The notes beneath the pieces were generated by a model, which saw nothing but the letters and a program-made list of their open reading frames with translations, did no database searches and was not told the DNA's origin. This document shows, in pieces, positions 49,901 to 57,749 of a stretch of DNA of 64,000 nucleotides. Both the position numbers and the translations under genes were made by a program. Source of the stretch: a virus. Within the stretch, counting starts at the first letter, position 1. Every line of letters begins with the position of its first letter. The stretch lies in the IMG/VR virus record IMGVR_UViG_3300025872_000051, positions 1-64,000 of that record. One strand, 5' to 3'.

Positions 49901-51529
49901 GTAAATTCTGGAAATGGATATCAAGTTGGTGATGTTTTAGGAATTACAACTATAGGAGCAACTTCAGTTGGTAGAAATGCATTATTCTCATTAGTTTCTA
50001 TTGCAAGCACAAATGAACTTATTATTGATAATGTTCAAGGAGAATTTTTAACAGGAGTTGGATACACTGTACAATATGTTAATAATTTAGGAATTACAAC
50101 ATCCCTCAATTCTTCATATGGAGGAAATGTAACTATTTCTGAAATTAATATTGATAGTGATGGACTTCATATTCTTGTAAATCATAAGAATCATGGAATG
50201 TATTTTGAAGATAACTTTGTAAGAATTTCCGGAGTAGAATCAGATGTTACTCCAACAAGATTAACATCTTCATATTCTTCAAATTCAACATCTTCCATCT
50301 TAGTTGATGATTCTTCTAATTTTGCTACTTTTGAAAATGTTGCTGTGGGAGCAACAAATCCTGGATATGCACTAATAGGTAGTGAATTATTTCAATACGA
50401 ATCGGTTACTTCAGGTTCATTAAATAATATTACTAGAATCGGAATTATAGATCCAGTATATTTTAATAATATATCACAATCAATTACACATCTTTCCGGT
50501 GCTCCAGTTTATAAGTATGAACTTGGTGGAGTTTCTCTACAGAGAATTAATACAACTCATAATTTGCAAGATGTTACTATTTCTGATCCTATAGGTCTTG
50601 ATTCTTATTACATTAAGATTCAAACTAATGTAAATGGAACAAATAGATCTACTAGTGGAGGTTTCCCTAAACTGTATTTAAGTGAAACTAAGAGCTGTGG
50701 AGGTTTTAATATAAAAGCAACTCAAAATATACCATTTGAAGTTATTGAACCTTTGATCCAAAATACTACAGTTCAAGGGACTTCTATTAGTTCCGAAATA
50801 AGAACTGTCAGTAGTTCTAGTATTAGTGGAAATGAAATTCCATATGTGGATAAGGGATATGAAACTATAACATTGAATAAACCTAATTATTTTGATAGTC
50901 CAAGAATGATTGCATCTAAAATAAATGAAGATAGTAATCTTGACTTTTTACGTGGAAATAAATCCATGAATTTGAGAGTTTTCTTAAATTCAACAGATTC
51001 TAGAGTAAGTCCAGTAATTGATACTCAAAGAGTGAGTGCTATATTAACATCTAATAGAATTAATGATGTTATTGATAATTTTGCAACAGACAACAGAGTA
51101 AATACTATAGGAACAGATCCATCCGCATTCCAGTACATTTCTAAAGAAATAGGTTTAGAAAATCCAGCAACTTCAATTAAAATAATATTAGATGCTTATA
51201 GTAATGAGTACTCGGATATAAGAGCATTTTATTATATTTCAGAAACTCCAAACTCTGCTCCTATTTTTACTCCATTCCCCGGATATAATAATTTAGATGA
51301 AAGAGGACAAATTATAAATTTTGAAAATAGTGATGGACTTTCAGATTCTTTTGTTCAACCATCCCCTTCTTTTGGATTTAATTCCACATCTATTCAATTT
51401 AAAGAATATACGTTTACGGCCGACTTATTGCCATCATTTAGATATTATAGAATTAAGTTAGTCCTAACATCAACTAATCAAGTATATGTTCCCCGTGTTA
51501 AGAATTTGAGAGCAATTGCACTAGCGTAA
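43994..51529 (+). CDS. Large virion protein with DUF4815 domain (2511 residues)
   Basis: The N-terminus YYKVLFKPGYPVQARELTTL ... QIEKFGQNIFKEGAKVIPG is the DUF4815 signature common in cyanophage baseplates (gp9/gp10 region). The middle includes a long beta-rich part, then a Trp-rich TVWGSWETNWTG segment (residues ~1310-1330). The C-terminal third has adhesin-like repeats and a FTADLLPSFRYYRIKLVL end. It probably forms the baseplate periphery or short-tail-fibre attachment. No frameshift over 7.5 kb. Confidence 0.85.
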   Translation: MSQVTNLNVSPYFDDFDANNDYYKVLFKPGYPVQARELTTLQSILQNQIEKFGQNIFKEGAKVIPGNTTYNQLYYAVELNNTYLGVPIDAYVDQLVGSKVTGQTSGVSAVVNSVLLSGDSERENVTLYVSYLNSSTLNNSTSQFLDGENLYSDVNISSGLLGNNLIAAGSPFAITISSNCNSTGSSFSISSGVYFIRGYFVNVNSETLILDQYSNRPNYRVGLYINEEIINSDIDEALTDNSQGFNNYAAPGADRLKISTSLFKKSLDDFNDNNFVELAVIRDGVLQSINSNTEYNLIRDELARRTYAESGDYCVTPFDVSVKESLNDGLGNRGIFNSNQFTYGGSIPSDDLAIYQISPGKAFVRGYEIETISPVFLDVRKPRTTTRLENIAVNYNTGSTFKLNTVYGSPVIGIGNTYVLSLRDQRVGVSSSTAAGKEIGVARVYDFRLESGSYDSDNPKLNRWDISLYDIQTTTEITLNEPITLSTPKFIKGKNSGATAFLKDSVSNSNTITVYQKNGDFVPFESFIIDGIDNTRVAVAVTSYSVSDVKSVYGIVGTSKTFSANTIQTDSLFVGIASISGSSSGISTVVSTNLYFSEKVVKVGNIVKYSNDLGSDPVYARVESVNEDSITISGVTTVSGINQGGLSTSVTRVTDLTILDTTLSPSTDDTLYTALPKPFVESLDLTDASLTIRKTYDVVISGNQLNTAVSAGSNETFLPFDEERYTLINSNGTTEILTEDKFDFIDGGKQLQIYNLQSSGNATLVTTLKKLKPKSKIKLLNKVSSIVIDKSKNSASGVGGTTLNDGLAFGNYAYGTRVQDENISINVPDIIKILAVYESKDTSTPSAPTLILSSINGPTTKTGDLLIGEKFIGQLSGAIGLYAERITDSQVSYIPLNDVSLKEGETITFYDSKIQAVITTINSPSFNVSQNFTFNNGQKGSFYDYGVLNRKSSIAEPTRKLKIYYSSAYYQSSDDGDITTIQSYQGFDYKDDIQSIGSFRNSDIIDIRPRVSNYTVLPNLRSPLEFYGRTFDSSGNSSANILASDESIITSFNYYLGRIDSVFLRKDGTFQVQYGSPSEKPEKPVVLDDSLEISTITLPPYLFDTSQASIKFLDHKRYRMSDIKQLEDRIKNLEYYTSLSLLESNTANLFVSDSNGLNRFKSGFFVDNFTTFNSQETFIPIENSIDVLNKELRPKHYTTSIDLIPGPVEGVSSQTDTLFQVPEGINIRKTGDIITLDYSETEFIKQSTATRTENVTPFVINFWAGKLELTPSSDTWVDTVRIDPKITTTEGDYSSVMAIASQYFNVDPQIGYAPTVWGSWETNWTGRDVIETTKLRTDKKEFSYNYGWFGYHWTDGIWGRRYSGTNTTTTTGVFEDLYRETILTGTATRTGTTTLVSEQFNNTSLGDKVINRDLVQYVRSRNVQFIGKNIKPLTQVYAFFDGVDVTKYCVPKLLEISMISGVFEVGETVIGSPLTRTAGSPSITFRVAQSNHKEGPYNNPTSTYSLNPYTNQSISSAYSSASNHLNIDTFSLSSQYQGEYSGWVESGMNLVGQTSGATATITSVRLITDNQLFVAGSFYIPDPNIITNPKFETGTKTFSLINNSINNRNLASTISDTNYEASGLIETVQEEIISTRNATIEAREEVQTENVSQSQGNVLVSSTLISETSVSRNNSRPYGCFGYTDPLAQSFLVQNSLQDVNRLSGVFITRCDLFFKTKDENGVPAWVQIRTMQNGYPSQTIVPFSEVILSPESINLSNDGSVSTPVVFNSPVYLEGGKEYAIVVGSNSSNYNVFISRVGENDLLTQSYISNQPYLGSLFKSQNASTWEASQFEDLKFTLYRANFVSSGTVEFYNPELTPGNSQVATLMPNSLKLNSRKIRVGITTYLNDSSLKLGNTILLQGTNGTGNYVGNAGIATGSLQVINPGIGYTPSLGSYTFNNVQLVPVTGNGRDATANVTISNGVAIAATIVNSGNGYQVGDVLGITTIGATSVGRNALFSLVSIASTNELIIDNVQGEFLTGVGYTVQYVNNLGITTSLNSSYGGNVTISEINIDSDGLHILVNHKNHGMYFEDNFVRISGVESDVTPTRLTSSYSSNSTSSILVDDSSNFATFENVAVGATNPGYALIGSELFQYESVTSGSLNNITRIGIIDPVYFNNISQSITHLSGAPVYKYELGGVSLQRINTTHNLQDVTISDPIGLDSYYIKIQTNVNGTNRSTSGGFPKLYLSETKSCGGFNIKATQNIPFEVIEPLIQNTTVQGTSISSEIRTVSSSSISGNEIPYVDKGYETITLNKPNYFDSPRMIASKINEDSNLDFLRGNKSMNLRVFLNSTDSRVSPVIDTQRVSAILTSNRINDVIDNFATDNRVNTIGTDPSAFQYISKEIGLENPATSIKIILDAYSNEYSDIRAFYYISETPNSAPIFTPFPGYNNLDERGQIINFENSDGLSDSFVQPSPSFGFNSTSIQFKEYTFTADLLPSFRYYRIKLVLTSTNQVYVPRVKNLRAIALA

Positions 51530-51534
51530 TTTAA

Positions 51535-51762
51535 ATGAAATATTTAAAAGTTGAGGGTCACAACAATCTCGTAAGAGATCCAAAAACAAATTCAATAATT
51601 AATAATAGTATGTCTGATTATCAGCAATATTTAAAAAGAAAAGATATTGCATCAAAAGAGAATGAAAAAATACAATCTTTTGAAGAGGATCTTGCTAATA
51701 TGAAGTCTGACTTAGATGAAATTAAATTTTTACTTAGGAGTTTGATTAATGAACCCAGATAA
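51535..51762 (+). CDS. Small coiled-coil protein in the tail block
   Basis: A 75-residue protein (MKYLKVEGHNNLVRDPKTNS..., then coiled coil EKIQSFEEDLANMKSDLDEI). Conserved in this place in cyanophages (recollection). Possibly a small tail or fibre accessory. Confidence 0.7.
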   Translation: MKYLKVEGHNNLVRDPKTNSIINNSMSDYQQYLKRKDIASKENEKIQSFEEDLANMKSDLDEIKFLLRSLINEPR

Positions 51763-51928
51763 AATAGAGCTAGAAAATTTGAGTAAAAGTTTTGAGTACT
51801 TTAAACTCTGTGCGGAGATTGATGGTATTGACAATATAGAAGATTTAAAAAATATTGCTAAGTGTTATTTTAAATTGTACTTAAAACAGCAAGAAGTAGT
51901 TTCTCAGTTGATGAAAATTAATTCCTAA
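51749..51928 (+). CDS. Small helical protein
   Basis: A 59-residue helical protein (MNPDKIELENLSKSFEYFKL..., KNIAKCYFKLYLKQQEVV). Overlaps the previous gene by 14 bases; its stop overlaps the late promoter of gp13. Function unknown. Confidence 0.65.
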   Translation: MNPDKIELENLSKSFEYFKLCAEIDGIDNIEDLKNIAKCYFKLYLKQQEVVSQLMKINS

Positions 51929-51931
51929 ATA
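51925..51931 (+). promoter_or_regulatory. T4-type late promoter before gp13
   Basis: CTAAATA; then AGGAG (51937-51941) and the gp13 ATG at 51953. Confidence 0.62.
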
Positions 51932-51952
51932 TTGATAGGAGATTATAGATAA

Positions 51953-52807
51953 ATGGCGCAACCATCTACTAGGCAAGAACTAATTGATTATTGCAAAAGA
52001 AAACTGGGAGCGCCAGTTTTAGAAATTAATGTTGCAGATGAGCAAATAGAAGATTTAGTTGATGATGCTATACAGTTTTTTCAAGAGAGACATTTTGACG
52101 GAGTATACCCAACTTTTTATAAGTATAAAGTAACTAAGGACGATATTAACAGAGGAAGAGCAGGATTTGGGGGAAATGCAACAAGTTCTGTTGGAATAGC
52201 AAGTACTTCGGCAACTGCCAATATTGTTGGAACCGCAACTACATTTACTTTTTACGAAAACAGTAATTATCTTCAGGTTCCACCAAATATTATAGGGGTA
52301 AATAAAATCTTTACCTTTGATGGTGCTAATACTATTACCCACAATATGTTTAGTGTCAAATATCAGTTGTTTTTAAATGATATCTATTACTGGGGAACAA
52401 CTGAACTTTTAAGTTATGCTATGGTTAAAACTTATCTTGAAGATTTGGATTTCTTACTGAATACTCAAAAACAAATTCGTTTTAATAAGAGGCAGGATAG
52501 GTTATATTTGGACATTGATTGGGGTTCTGTTACAGATACTCAATATTTTATAATTGACTGCTATTCTACTCTTGATCCAAATGATTATTCAAGAGTTTGG
52601 AATGATTCATTCTTAAAACCATATTTAACTTCCCTAATTAAAAGGCAGTGGGGACAAAATATGATGAAATTTACAGGTGTTAAGTTACCTGGAGGAGTAG
52701 AATTAAATGGTAGACAAATGTATGATGATGCCCAAAGAGAAATAGATTTATTAATGGAAAAAATGTCAAGTACTTACGAACTTCCTCCACTGGATATGAT
52801 AGGATAA
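51953..52807 (+). CDS. 13: Neck protein gp13
   Basis: A 284-residue protein (T4 gp13: 309). The N-terminal TRQELIDYCKRKLGAPVLEI ... DDAIQFFQERHFDGVYP and the central DIYYWGTTELLSYAMVKTYL match cyanophage gp13. The C-terminal SLIKRQWGQNMMKFTGVKLP ends the family pattern. It joins the completed head to the tail. A small GVG/STSATANIVGTA insertion is present. Confidence 0.92.
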   Translation: MAQPSTRQELIDYCKRKLGAPVLEINVADEQIEDLVDDAIQFFQERHFDGVYPTFYKYKVTKDDINRGRAGFGGNATSSVGIASTSATANIVGTATTFTFYENSNYLQVPPNIIGVNKIFTFDGANTITHNMFSVKYQLFLNDIYYWGTTELLSYAMVKTYLEDLDFLLNTQKQIRFNKRQDRLYLDIDWGSVTDTQYFIIDCYSTLDPNDYSRVWNDSFLKPYLTSLIKRQWGQNMMKFTGVKLPGGVELNGRQMYDDAQREIDLLMEKMSSTYELPPLDMIG

Positions 52808-52810
52808 TCT

Positions 52811-54217
52811 ATGCTAAATCCATTTTTCTTACAAGGTTCAAAAACAGAGCAAAGCCTCATTCAGGATTTGATTAATGAGCAGTTAAGAATGTATGGTGTT
52901 GAGGTATACTATCTACCAAGAAAATATATTACAGAAAAAAAAGTTATTAAAGAAGTTATAGAATCTGTATTTACTAATGCGTATCCAATAGAAGCATATG
53001 TAAATACTTATGAAGGATATAATGATAATCCAACAATTTTATCAAAATTTGGCATTCAAGCACTTAATGAATTAACTGTTACTATTTCAAGAGAAAGATT
53101 TAAAACATATATATCCCCACTTATAGTCAATCAACCAAATATTAAGTTATCATCAAGACCAAAAGAAGGTGATTTAATTTATTTCCCTTTAGGAGATCGT
53201 TTGTTTGAAATTAAGTATGTAGAGCACGAAAAACCATTCTATCAACTTCAGGGATTATATACTTATGAATTAAGATGTGAGTTATTTAGATATGAGGATG
53301 AGATTATTGATACTGGAGTTGAAGATATTGACGATAATATAAGTGGTAGTCAAGGAACAGATTCTGTTCCAGTAGGAAATGTACAAAAACTTTTAATGGT
53401 TGGGGTTGGTGTTACTGCAACTGCAATTACTGGAATTGTAAATGGTGGTATTAGATTTATAACAGTAACAAATAGAGGTGGAGGTTATACAAGTACTCCT
53501 ACAGTTGGCATTTCTTCAGCACCAAGTGGAGGTCAAACTGCAACGGCAATCGCAAAGATGATAGGTGGTATTGTTGTATGTAATGACAATACAAATCCAG
53601 CAGCAAAATCTGTTCAAAGTGTTGAAATTATAAATGCCGGTTATGGATATACTACAACCCCAGGCGTAAGATTTATTGGTGGAGGAGGAAAGGGTGCAAC
53701 TGCAACCGCTACTTTGGGTGACGGTATAGTTGGAATTATTACAGTAACTAATTCTGGGTCTGGATATGTTGACCCACCAACCATAACATTTAGTGGAATT
53801 TCTTCAGTATCGGCTGCAGCTACTGCTGTTGTTTCTGCAGCGGGTACTATTACTCAAATCAGAATAACAAATGCTGGTTTAGGATATACTTTGGCACCAA
53901 CAATTACAATTGGAAATCCAGCACTAAATTCTTTTGGAAACTTTGTCTTTAATGAAGTTGTAGTTGGATCTCAAAGTGGAGTAACCGCAAGAGTAAGATC
54001 TTGGAATTCTGTAAGTAATGTTTTAGAAGTATCTCAAGTAAACGGAGAATTTATTTCTGGGGAAAATATTGTAGGAACAGCATCAAGTGCATCTCATTAC
54101 CTTAGAAAAGTTGAAGTTTTTCCTGTCAGGGATGGATTTGCAAATAATGAAGAGATTGAAGTGGAAGCTGACAAGATTATTGATTTTAGTGAAAATAATC
54201 CATTCGGAATGCCATAA
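52811..54217 (+). CDS. 14: Neck protein gp14 with inserted repeats
   Basis: A 468-residue protein, much longer than T4 gp14 (256). Residues 1-190 and the last ~90 are gp14-like (EQSLIQDLINEQLRMYGVEV; YHLRKVEVFPVRDGF-type end with FSENNPFGMP). Between them is a block of at least four G-x-G-Y-x3-P-x-I repeats (RGGGYTSTPTVGIS, AGYGYTTTPGVRFI, NSGSGYVDPPTITF, NAGLGYTLAPTITI). The same repeat type is found in the giant baseplate protein and gp8. Confidence 0.9.
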   Translation: MLNPFFLQGSKTEQSLIQDLINEQLRMYGVEVYYLPRKYITEKKVIKEVIESVFTNAYPIEAYVNTYEGYNDNPTILSKFGIQALNELTVTISRERFKTYISPLIVNQPNIKLSSRPKEGDLIYFPLGDRLFEIKYVEHEKPFYQLQGLYTYELRCELFRYEDEIIDTGVEDIDDNISGSQGTDSVPVGNVQKLLMVGVGVTATAITGIVNGGIRFITVTNRGGGYTSTPTVGISSAPSGGQTATAIAKMIGGIVVCNDNTNPAAKSVQSVEIINAGYGYTTTPGVRFIGGGGKGATATATLGDGIVGIITVTNSGSGYVDPPTITFSGISSVSAAATAVVSAAGTITQIRITNAGLGYTLAPTITIGNPALNSFGNFVFNEVVVGSQSGVTARVRSWNSVSNVLEVSQVNGEFISGENIVGTASSASHYLRKVEVFPVRDGFANNEEIEVEADKIIDFSENNPFGMP

Positions 54218-54220
54218 ATA
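54213..54220 (+). promoter_or_regulatory. T4-type late promoter before gp15
   Basis: CATAAATA, overlapping the end of gp14, about 38 bases before gp15. Confidence 0.6.
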
Positions 54221-54257
54221 GAATTTATTATATACAATATATAAAAGGTCCAAAAGT

Positions 54258-55259
54258 ATGTTTGAATATTTTTATCACGAAATTTTAAAAAGAACTATTG
54301 TTGCTTTTGGTTCTTTATTTAATGAAATTAAAATCAAACATACTGATAATAATGGTAATGTAAAAAGTATATTAAAGGTCCCTCTTGCATATGGACCAAC
54401 TCAGAAATTTCTTGCAAGATTAGAGCAATCTCCAGATCTTAATAAGCCAGTTCAAATAACATTACCAAGAATGTCTTTTGAGTTTACTGGGTTAACTTAT
54501 GACCCATCAAGAAAGGCAACAACAACTCAAACATTCACGGCAAAATCAACAGTTGATGGTACTGAAACTAAAAAATCTTATCTACCAGTTCCATACAATA
54601 TGCAATTTGAGTTGAGTATTATGTCCAAACTCAATGATGATGCTCTTCAAATTGTAGAACAAATTCTACCATATTTTCAACCAGCATACACAATGACTGT
54701 TGAACTTGTTGATATTATCAACGAAAAGAGGGATATTCCCGTAGTTCTTGAAAATATTACTATGCAAGATGATTATGAAGGAAACTTTACAACTAGAAGA
54801 GTTCTGATATATACGTTGAGATTTACTGCTAAGACATATCTCTTTGGTCCAACATCTACCGCAACGAAGGATATTATCAAGAAGGCTTCTATTGGTTTTA
54901 TTGCCGGAGATACTACAAATACTCCAACAAGAGAAGTTGTATATTCAGCACAACCAAGAGCAATTCAAAATTATACTGGAAATATACTAACCAATTTATC
55001 CAAAGATATCAACACCGAAGATATTTTAATTAGTGTAAATGATGCTTCTGGAATAGTTGCAAATTCTTACCTTGATATTGAGGGTGAAGAAGTTTATGTA
55101 AGATTGGTTTCTGGTAATATTCTTACTGTTGATAGAGGAAGAGATAATACAACAATAACATCTCATTTGACTGGAGCAGAGGTAAAATCAATAACCGCTG
55201 CTGATAATCTTCTTATTGAAGATGGTGATGATTTTGGATTTAGTGGTTTAAGTGTATGA
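54258..55259 (+). CDS. 15: Tail completion/sheath stabiliser gp15
   Basis: A 333-residue protein (T4 gp15: 272). The family pattern MFEYFYHEILKRTIVAFGSL ... VPLAYGPTQKFLARLEQSPD ... LPRMSFEFTGLTYDPSRK is clear. The last ~80 residues (DILISVNDASGIVANSYLDI ... ILTVDRGRDNTT) are an added domain seen also in the first part of the giant protein (TIGFPDSYGLIQIDDEIITY). It caps the tail tube before head joining. Confidence 0.9.
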   Translation: MFEYFYHEILKRTIVAFGSLFNEIKIKHTDNNGNVKSILKVPLAYGPTQKFLARLEQSPDLNKPVQITLPRMSFEFTGLTYDPSRKATTTQTFTAKSTVDGTETKKSYLPVPYNMQFELSIMSKLNDDALQIVEQILPYFQPAYTMTVELVDIINEKRDIPVVLENITMQDDYEGNFTTRRVLIYTLRFTAKTYLFGPTSTATKDIIKKASIGFIAGDTTNTPTREVVYSAQPRAIQNYTGNILTNLSKDINTEDILISVNDASGIVANSYLDIEGEEVYVRLVSGNILTVDRGRDNTTITSHLTGAEVKSITAADNLLIEDGDDFGFSGLSV

Positions 55260-55687
55260 AAATGAGTAAAAAATTTGATAAACTTAATGAGACCTTTTCT
55301 GTAGATACCGAAATAGTTTCCTCAGAGAAGGAAGATATTGCTGAAAAAATAGAAAAAGTATCTGCCAATGTTGATGATATTCAAAAAGATTATGATTATA
55401 CACGGGGAAATTTATATTCCCTAATAGAAAAGGGGCAAGAAGCTATTAATGGAATTCTTGAACTAGCTCAAGAGAGTGAGATGCCAAGAGCATATGAAGT
55501 TGCTGGACAATTGATAAAGAATGTTGCAGATGCAACAGATAAATTAATGGATCTACAAAAGAAGTTAAAAGATATTGAGGAAGAAAAGGTTAAAGGTCCG
55601 ACTACGGTTAATAATGCTCTTTTTGTTGGTTCAACTGCAGAATTGGCAAAACTTCTAAAGCAACAAAAGATAGATGAAAACATTTAA
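55256..55687 (+). CDS. 16: Terminase small subunit gp16
   Basis: A 143-residue acidic, helical protein (T4 gp16: 164). The central YTRGNLYSLIEKGQEAINGI ... MPRAYEVAGQLIKNVADATD and the end NNALFVGSTAELAKLLKQ are the gp16 hallmarks. It binds DNA and stimulates gp17. It overlaps gp15 by four bases (ATGA); ATG 55262 is an alternative start. Confidence 0.92.
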   Translation: MKMSKKFDKLNETFSVDTEIVSSEKEDIAEKIEKVSANVDDIQKDYDYTRGNLYSLIEKGQEAINGILELAQESEMPRAYEVAGQLIKNVADATDKLMDLQKKLKDIEEEKVKGPTTVNNALFVGSTAELAKLLKQQKIDENI

Positions 55688-55829
55688 ACAGTTTCAAGAG
55701 GAGTGGACTAATAAATATAAAAAGAGTATTGATTGCTCAAATCCAAAAGGATTTTCTCAACGTGCCCACTGTGCAGGAAGAAGAAAAAGAGCAAGAGGTG
55801 AAGAAACTAAATCAAAATCAGTTGAATAA
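55674..55829 (+). CDS. Small basic protein with MKTF N-terminus
   Basis: A 51-residue basic protein (MKTFKQFQEEW..., NPKGFSQRAHCAGRRKRARG). The first seven residues recall the internal-protein targeting peptide but no I/L-x-E/A-G cut site follows, so packaging is uncertain. The AHCAGRRK block recurs in cyanophage virion-associated proteins (recollection). Overlaps gp16 by 14 bases and the next start by one base. Confidence 0.6.
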   Translation: MKTFKQFQEEWTNKYKKSIDCSNPKGFSQRAHCAGRRKRARGEETKSKSVE

Positions 55830-57733
55830 TGTCCCAATTCAAGACACATAAAACGGTTGAGCAAATTGCAAGGAAGCATCGTCTTGATGTTTCTTTTATA
55901 CAAAAGCAACTTGATATGGGGGAACCTATTGAGCACGAGCATACTAGAGATCATGATCTTGCCAGAGATATTGCTCTTCAACATCTTGATGAGATTCCAG
56001 ATTATTATACTCGTTTGAAAAAAATGGAATCTGATGCTAAAAAGCATCATAAAAAGTTTAAAGATGTAAAAGAAAACACGAATACTAATCTTGCTTATGA
56101 GTGGGATTATCCAATACATCCAGAAAATACTAGATATTGCACAAAGTGCAAAAGAAATGAAACAAAAGAAGAATGCAAATACGGTGAAAGATATTGGATG
56201 TTATTTTCATTGCCAACAAAATTAAAAGAAGAAACCAAATCTGGTGACGAAGGACTCCACGACTGGTTTAATAAATCAAAATCATCTGATGGTAAAAAAG
56301 GATGGGTTCAGTTGGGTGGAAAGTGGGCAGGTAAACCTTGTGCCCGTCAACCAGGACAAACATCAACTCCCAAATGCGGAAGTTCTAAGATGTCGGCAAA
56401 TTTATCCGATAATGAAGAAGAGACCGCAAGACGTAGAAAAAATAGATTAGATCCAAATCAACCACAAAAAAGTGGTGGAGCAAAACCAACTAACGTAAGA
56501 ACTGAAGAGATGGATTTACAGGAAGTAAAGGACAAACCAGGCAAAGGTAGTGGCAAAAAAGATGCCTGCTATCATAAGGTAAAGTCGCGTTATAGTGTTT
56601 GGCCAAGTGCATATGCATCTGGAGCACTGGTCAAATGCCGTAAGGTTGGTGCGGATAACTGGGGAACTAAATCGGAGGCAACTATGCACGAAGAAGAAAG
56701 ATATTGCCCATTATGCGATAAGAGAGAAACAAGATCTCAATGCTCTTATGGAGAAAAGGCATGGGATAAAGTTTCCGTAAAGGATGAAGAGTATTCTATG
56801 GTTCGTTCAGAACTTCAAACTCTTATGAAGGCAGCAAAAATTCTCAATAATAAAGTTGGAAAGGGTGAAGGAAATCTTGAAGCTTGGGTTCAATCTAAAA
56901 TTACTAAAGCAGCAGATTATCTTGATACCGCAGCAGATTATGTTACAAGTGGAGAAATGGAAGAAGAAAAAATTGTAGATAGAATTAAAAATGATGTACT
57001 AGATGAAAATTGCTGGCCAGGTTATAAAAGAAAAAAAGGAACCAAAAAGTTTGCTCCCGGTTCTTGCGTAAAGGCAGAGAATGTAACTATTGAAGATGCT
57101 GACGGAAATACTTTTGCAGAGGTAGTTGATATTATCAAACCAGAACCAATCAAAGGGTTCAAATCACAAGTAGATGAGGCAACAAGAATGCAAGCACAAA
57201 CGGGAAATGTTATTATGGTTACTTTAATGTGGAGAGGAAAATATTACTCTATGAAGATGTTCTTCCCACAAATCAAATTACCAACACGTAAAGAAATTAA
57301 TGATGAACTTCAGAAAGTTTATCCTGGCAGCAATGTAATTTATCATTCCGTTTCAGAACTTCAACCTGGACAACCATTAATCCAAGCGTTTGGTCCTCAA
57401 GGTGGCAGTGCAGCAAAACCAGGACCTAATAGGAACTATGTAAAACCAATGGGCGAGGAAGTAGAAGTTGATGAAGATTGGCAAAAGGTTAATCACCAAG
57501 ACAAAACCGATGGTCTCAGCCAAAAAGCAGTAAATGCATACCGTAGAGAAAATCCTGGTTCAAAACTTCAAACAGCAGTAACTGAAAAAAATCCTTCAGG
57601 AAAAAGAGCACAGCGTAGAAAAAACTTTTGTAGTAGGATGAGTGGCATGAAGAAAAGATTGACTTCGGCAGAAACTGCAAGAGATCCAGATTCACGAATT
57701 AACAAAGCACTTCGTCGTTGGAATTGTAACTAA
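55829..57733 (+). CDS. Mosaic 634-residue protein between gp16 and gp17
   Basis: Several modules are visible. Residues 1-75 have a DUF5661-like block (EHEHTRDHDLARDIALQHLD). Two copies of RYCxxCxxxETxxxCxYGE (about 95-115 and 285-305) are likely zinc sites. KPCARQPGQTSTPKCGSS and DACYHKVKSRYSVWPSAYAS ... LVKCRK are cysteine-rich blocks known from phage and cyanobacterial proteins. The C-terminus (CSRMSGMKKRLTSAETARDP...NKALRRWNC) is of the same family. T4 has no gene here. It may be a head-packaged, DNA-binding protein. Confidence 0.75.
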   Translation: MSQFKTHKTVEQIARKHRLDVSFIQKQLDMGEPIEHEHTRDHDLARDIALQHLDEIPDYYTRLKKMESDAKKHHKKFKDVKENTNTNLAYEWDYPIHPENTRYCTKCKRNETKEECKYGERYWMLFSLPTKLKEETKSGDEGLHDWFNKSKSSDGKKGWVQLGGKWAGKPCARQPGQTSTPKCGSSKMSANLSDNEEETARRRKNRLDPNQPQKSGGAKPTNVRTEEMDLQEVKDKPGKGSGKKDACYHKVKSRYSVWPSAYASGALVKCRKVGADNWGTKSEATMHEEERYCPLCDKRETRSQCSYGEKAWDKVSVKDEEYSMVRSELQTLMKAAKILNNKVGKGEGNLEAWVQSKITKAADYLDTAADYVTSGEMEEEKIVDRIKNDVLDENCWPGYKRKKGTKKFAPGSCVKAENVTIEDADGNTFAEVVDIIKPEPIKGFKSQVDEATRMQAQTGNVIMVTLMWRGKYYSMKMFFPQIKLPTRKEINDELQKVYPGSNVIYHSVSELQPGQPLIQAFGPQGGSAAKPGPNRNYVKPMGEEVEVDEDWQKVNHQDKTDGLSQKAVNAYRRENPGSKLQTAVTEKNPSGKRAQRRKNFCSRMSGMKKRLTSAETARDPDSRINKALRRWNCN

Positions 57734-57749
57734 TAGGTAGGTTTTTGTT

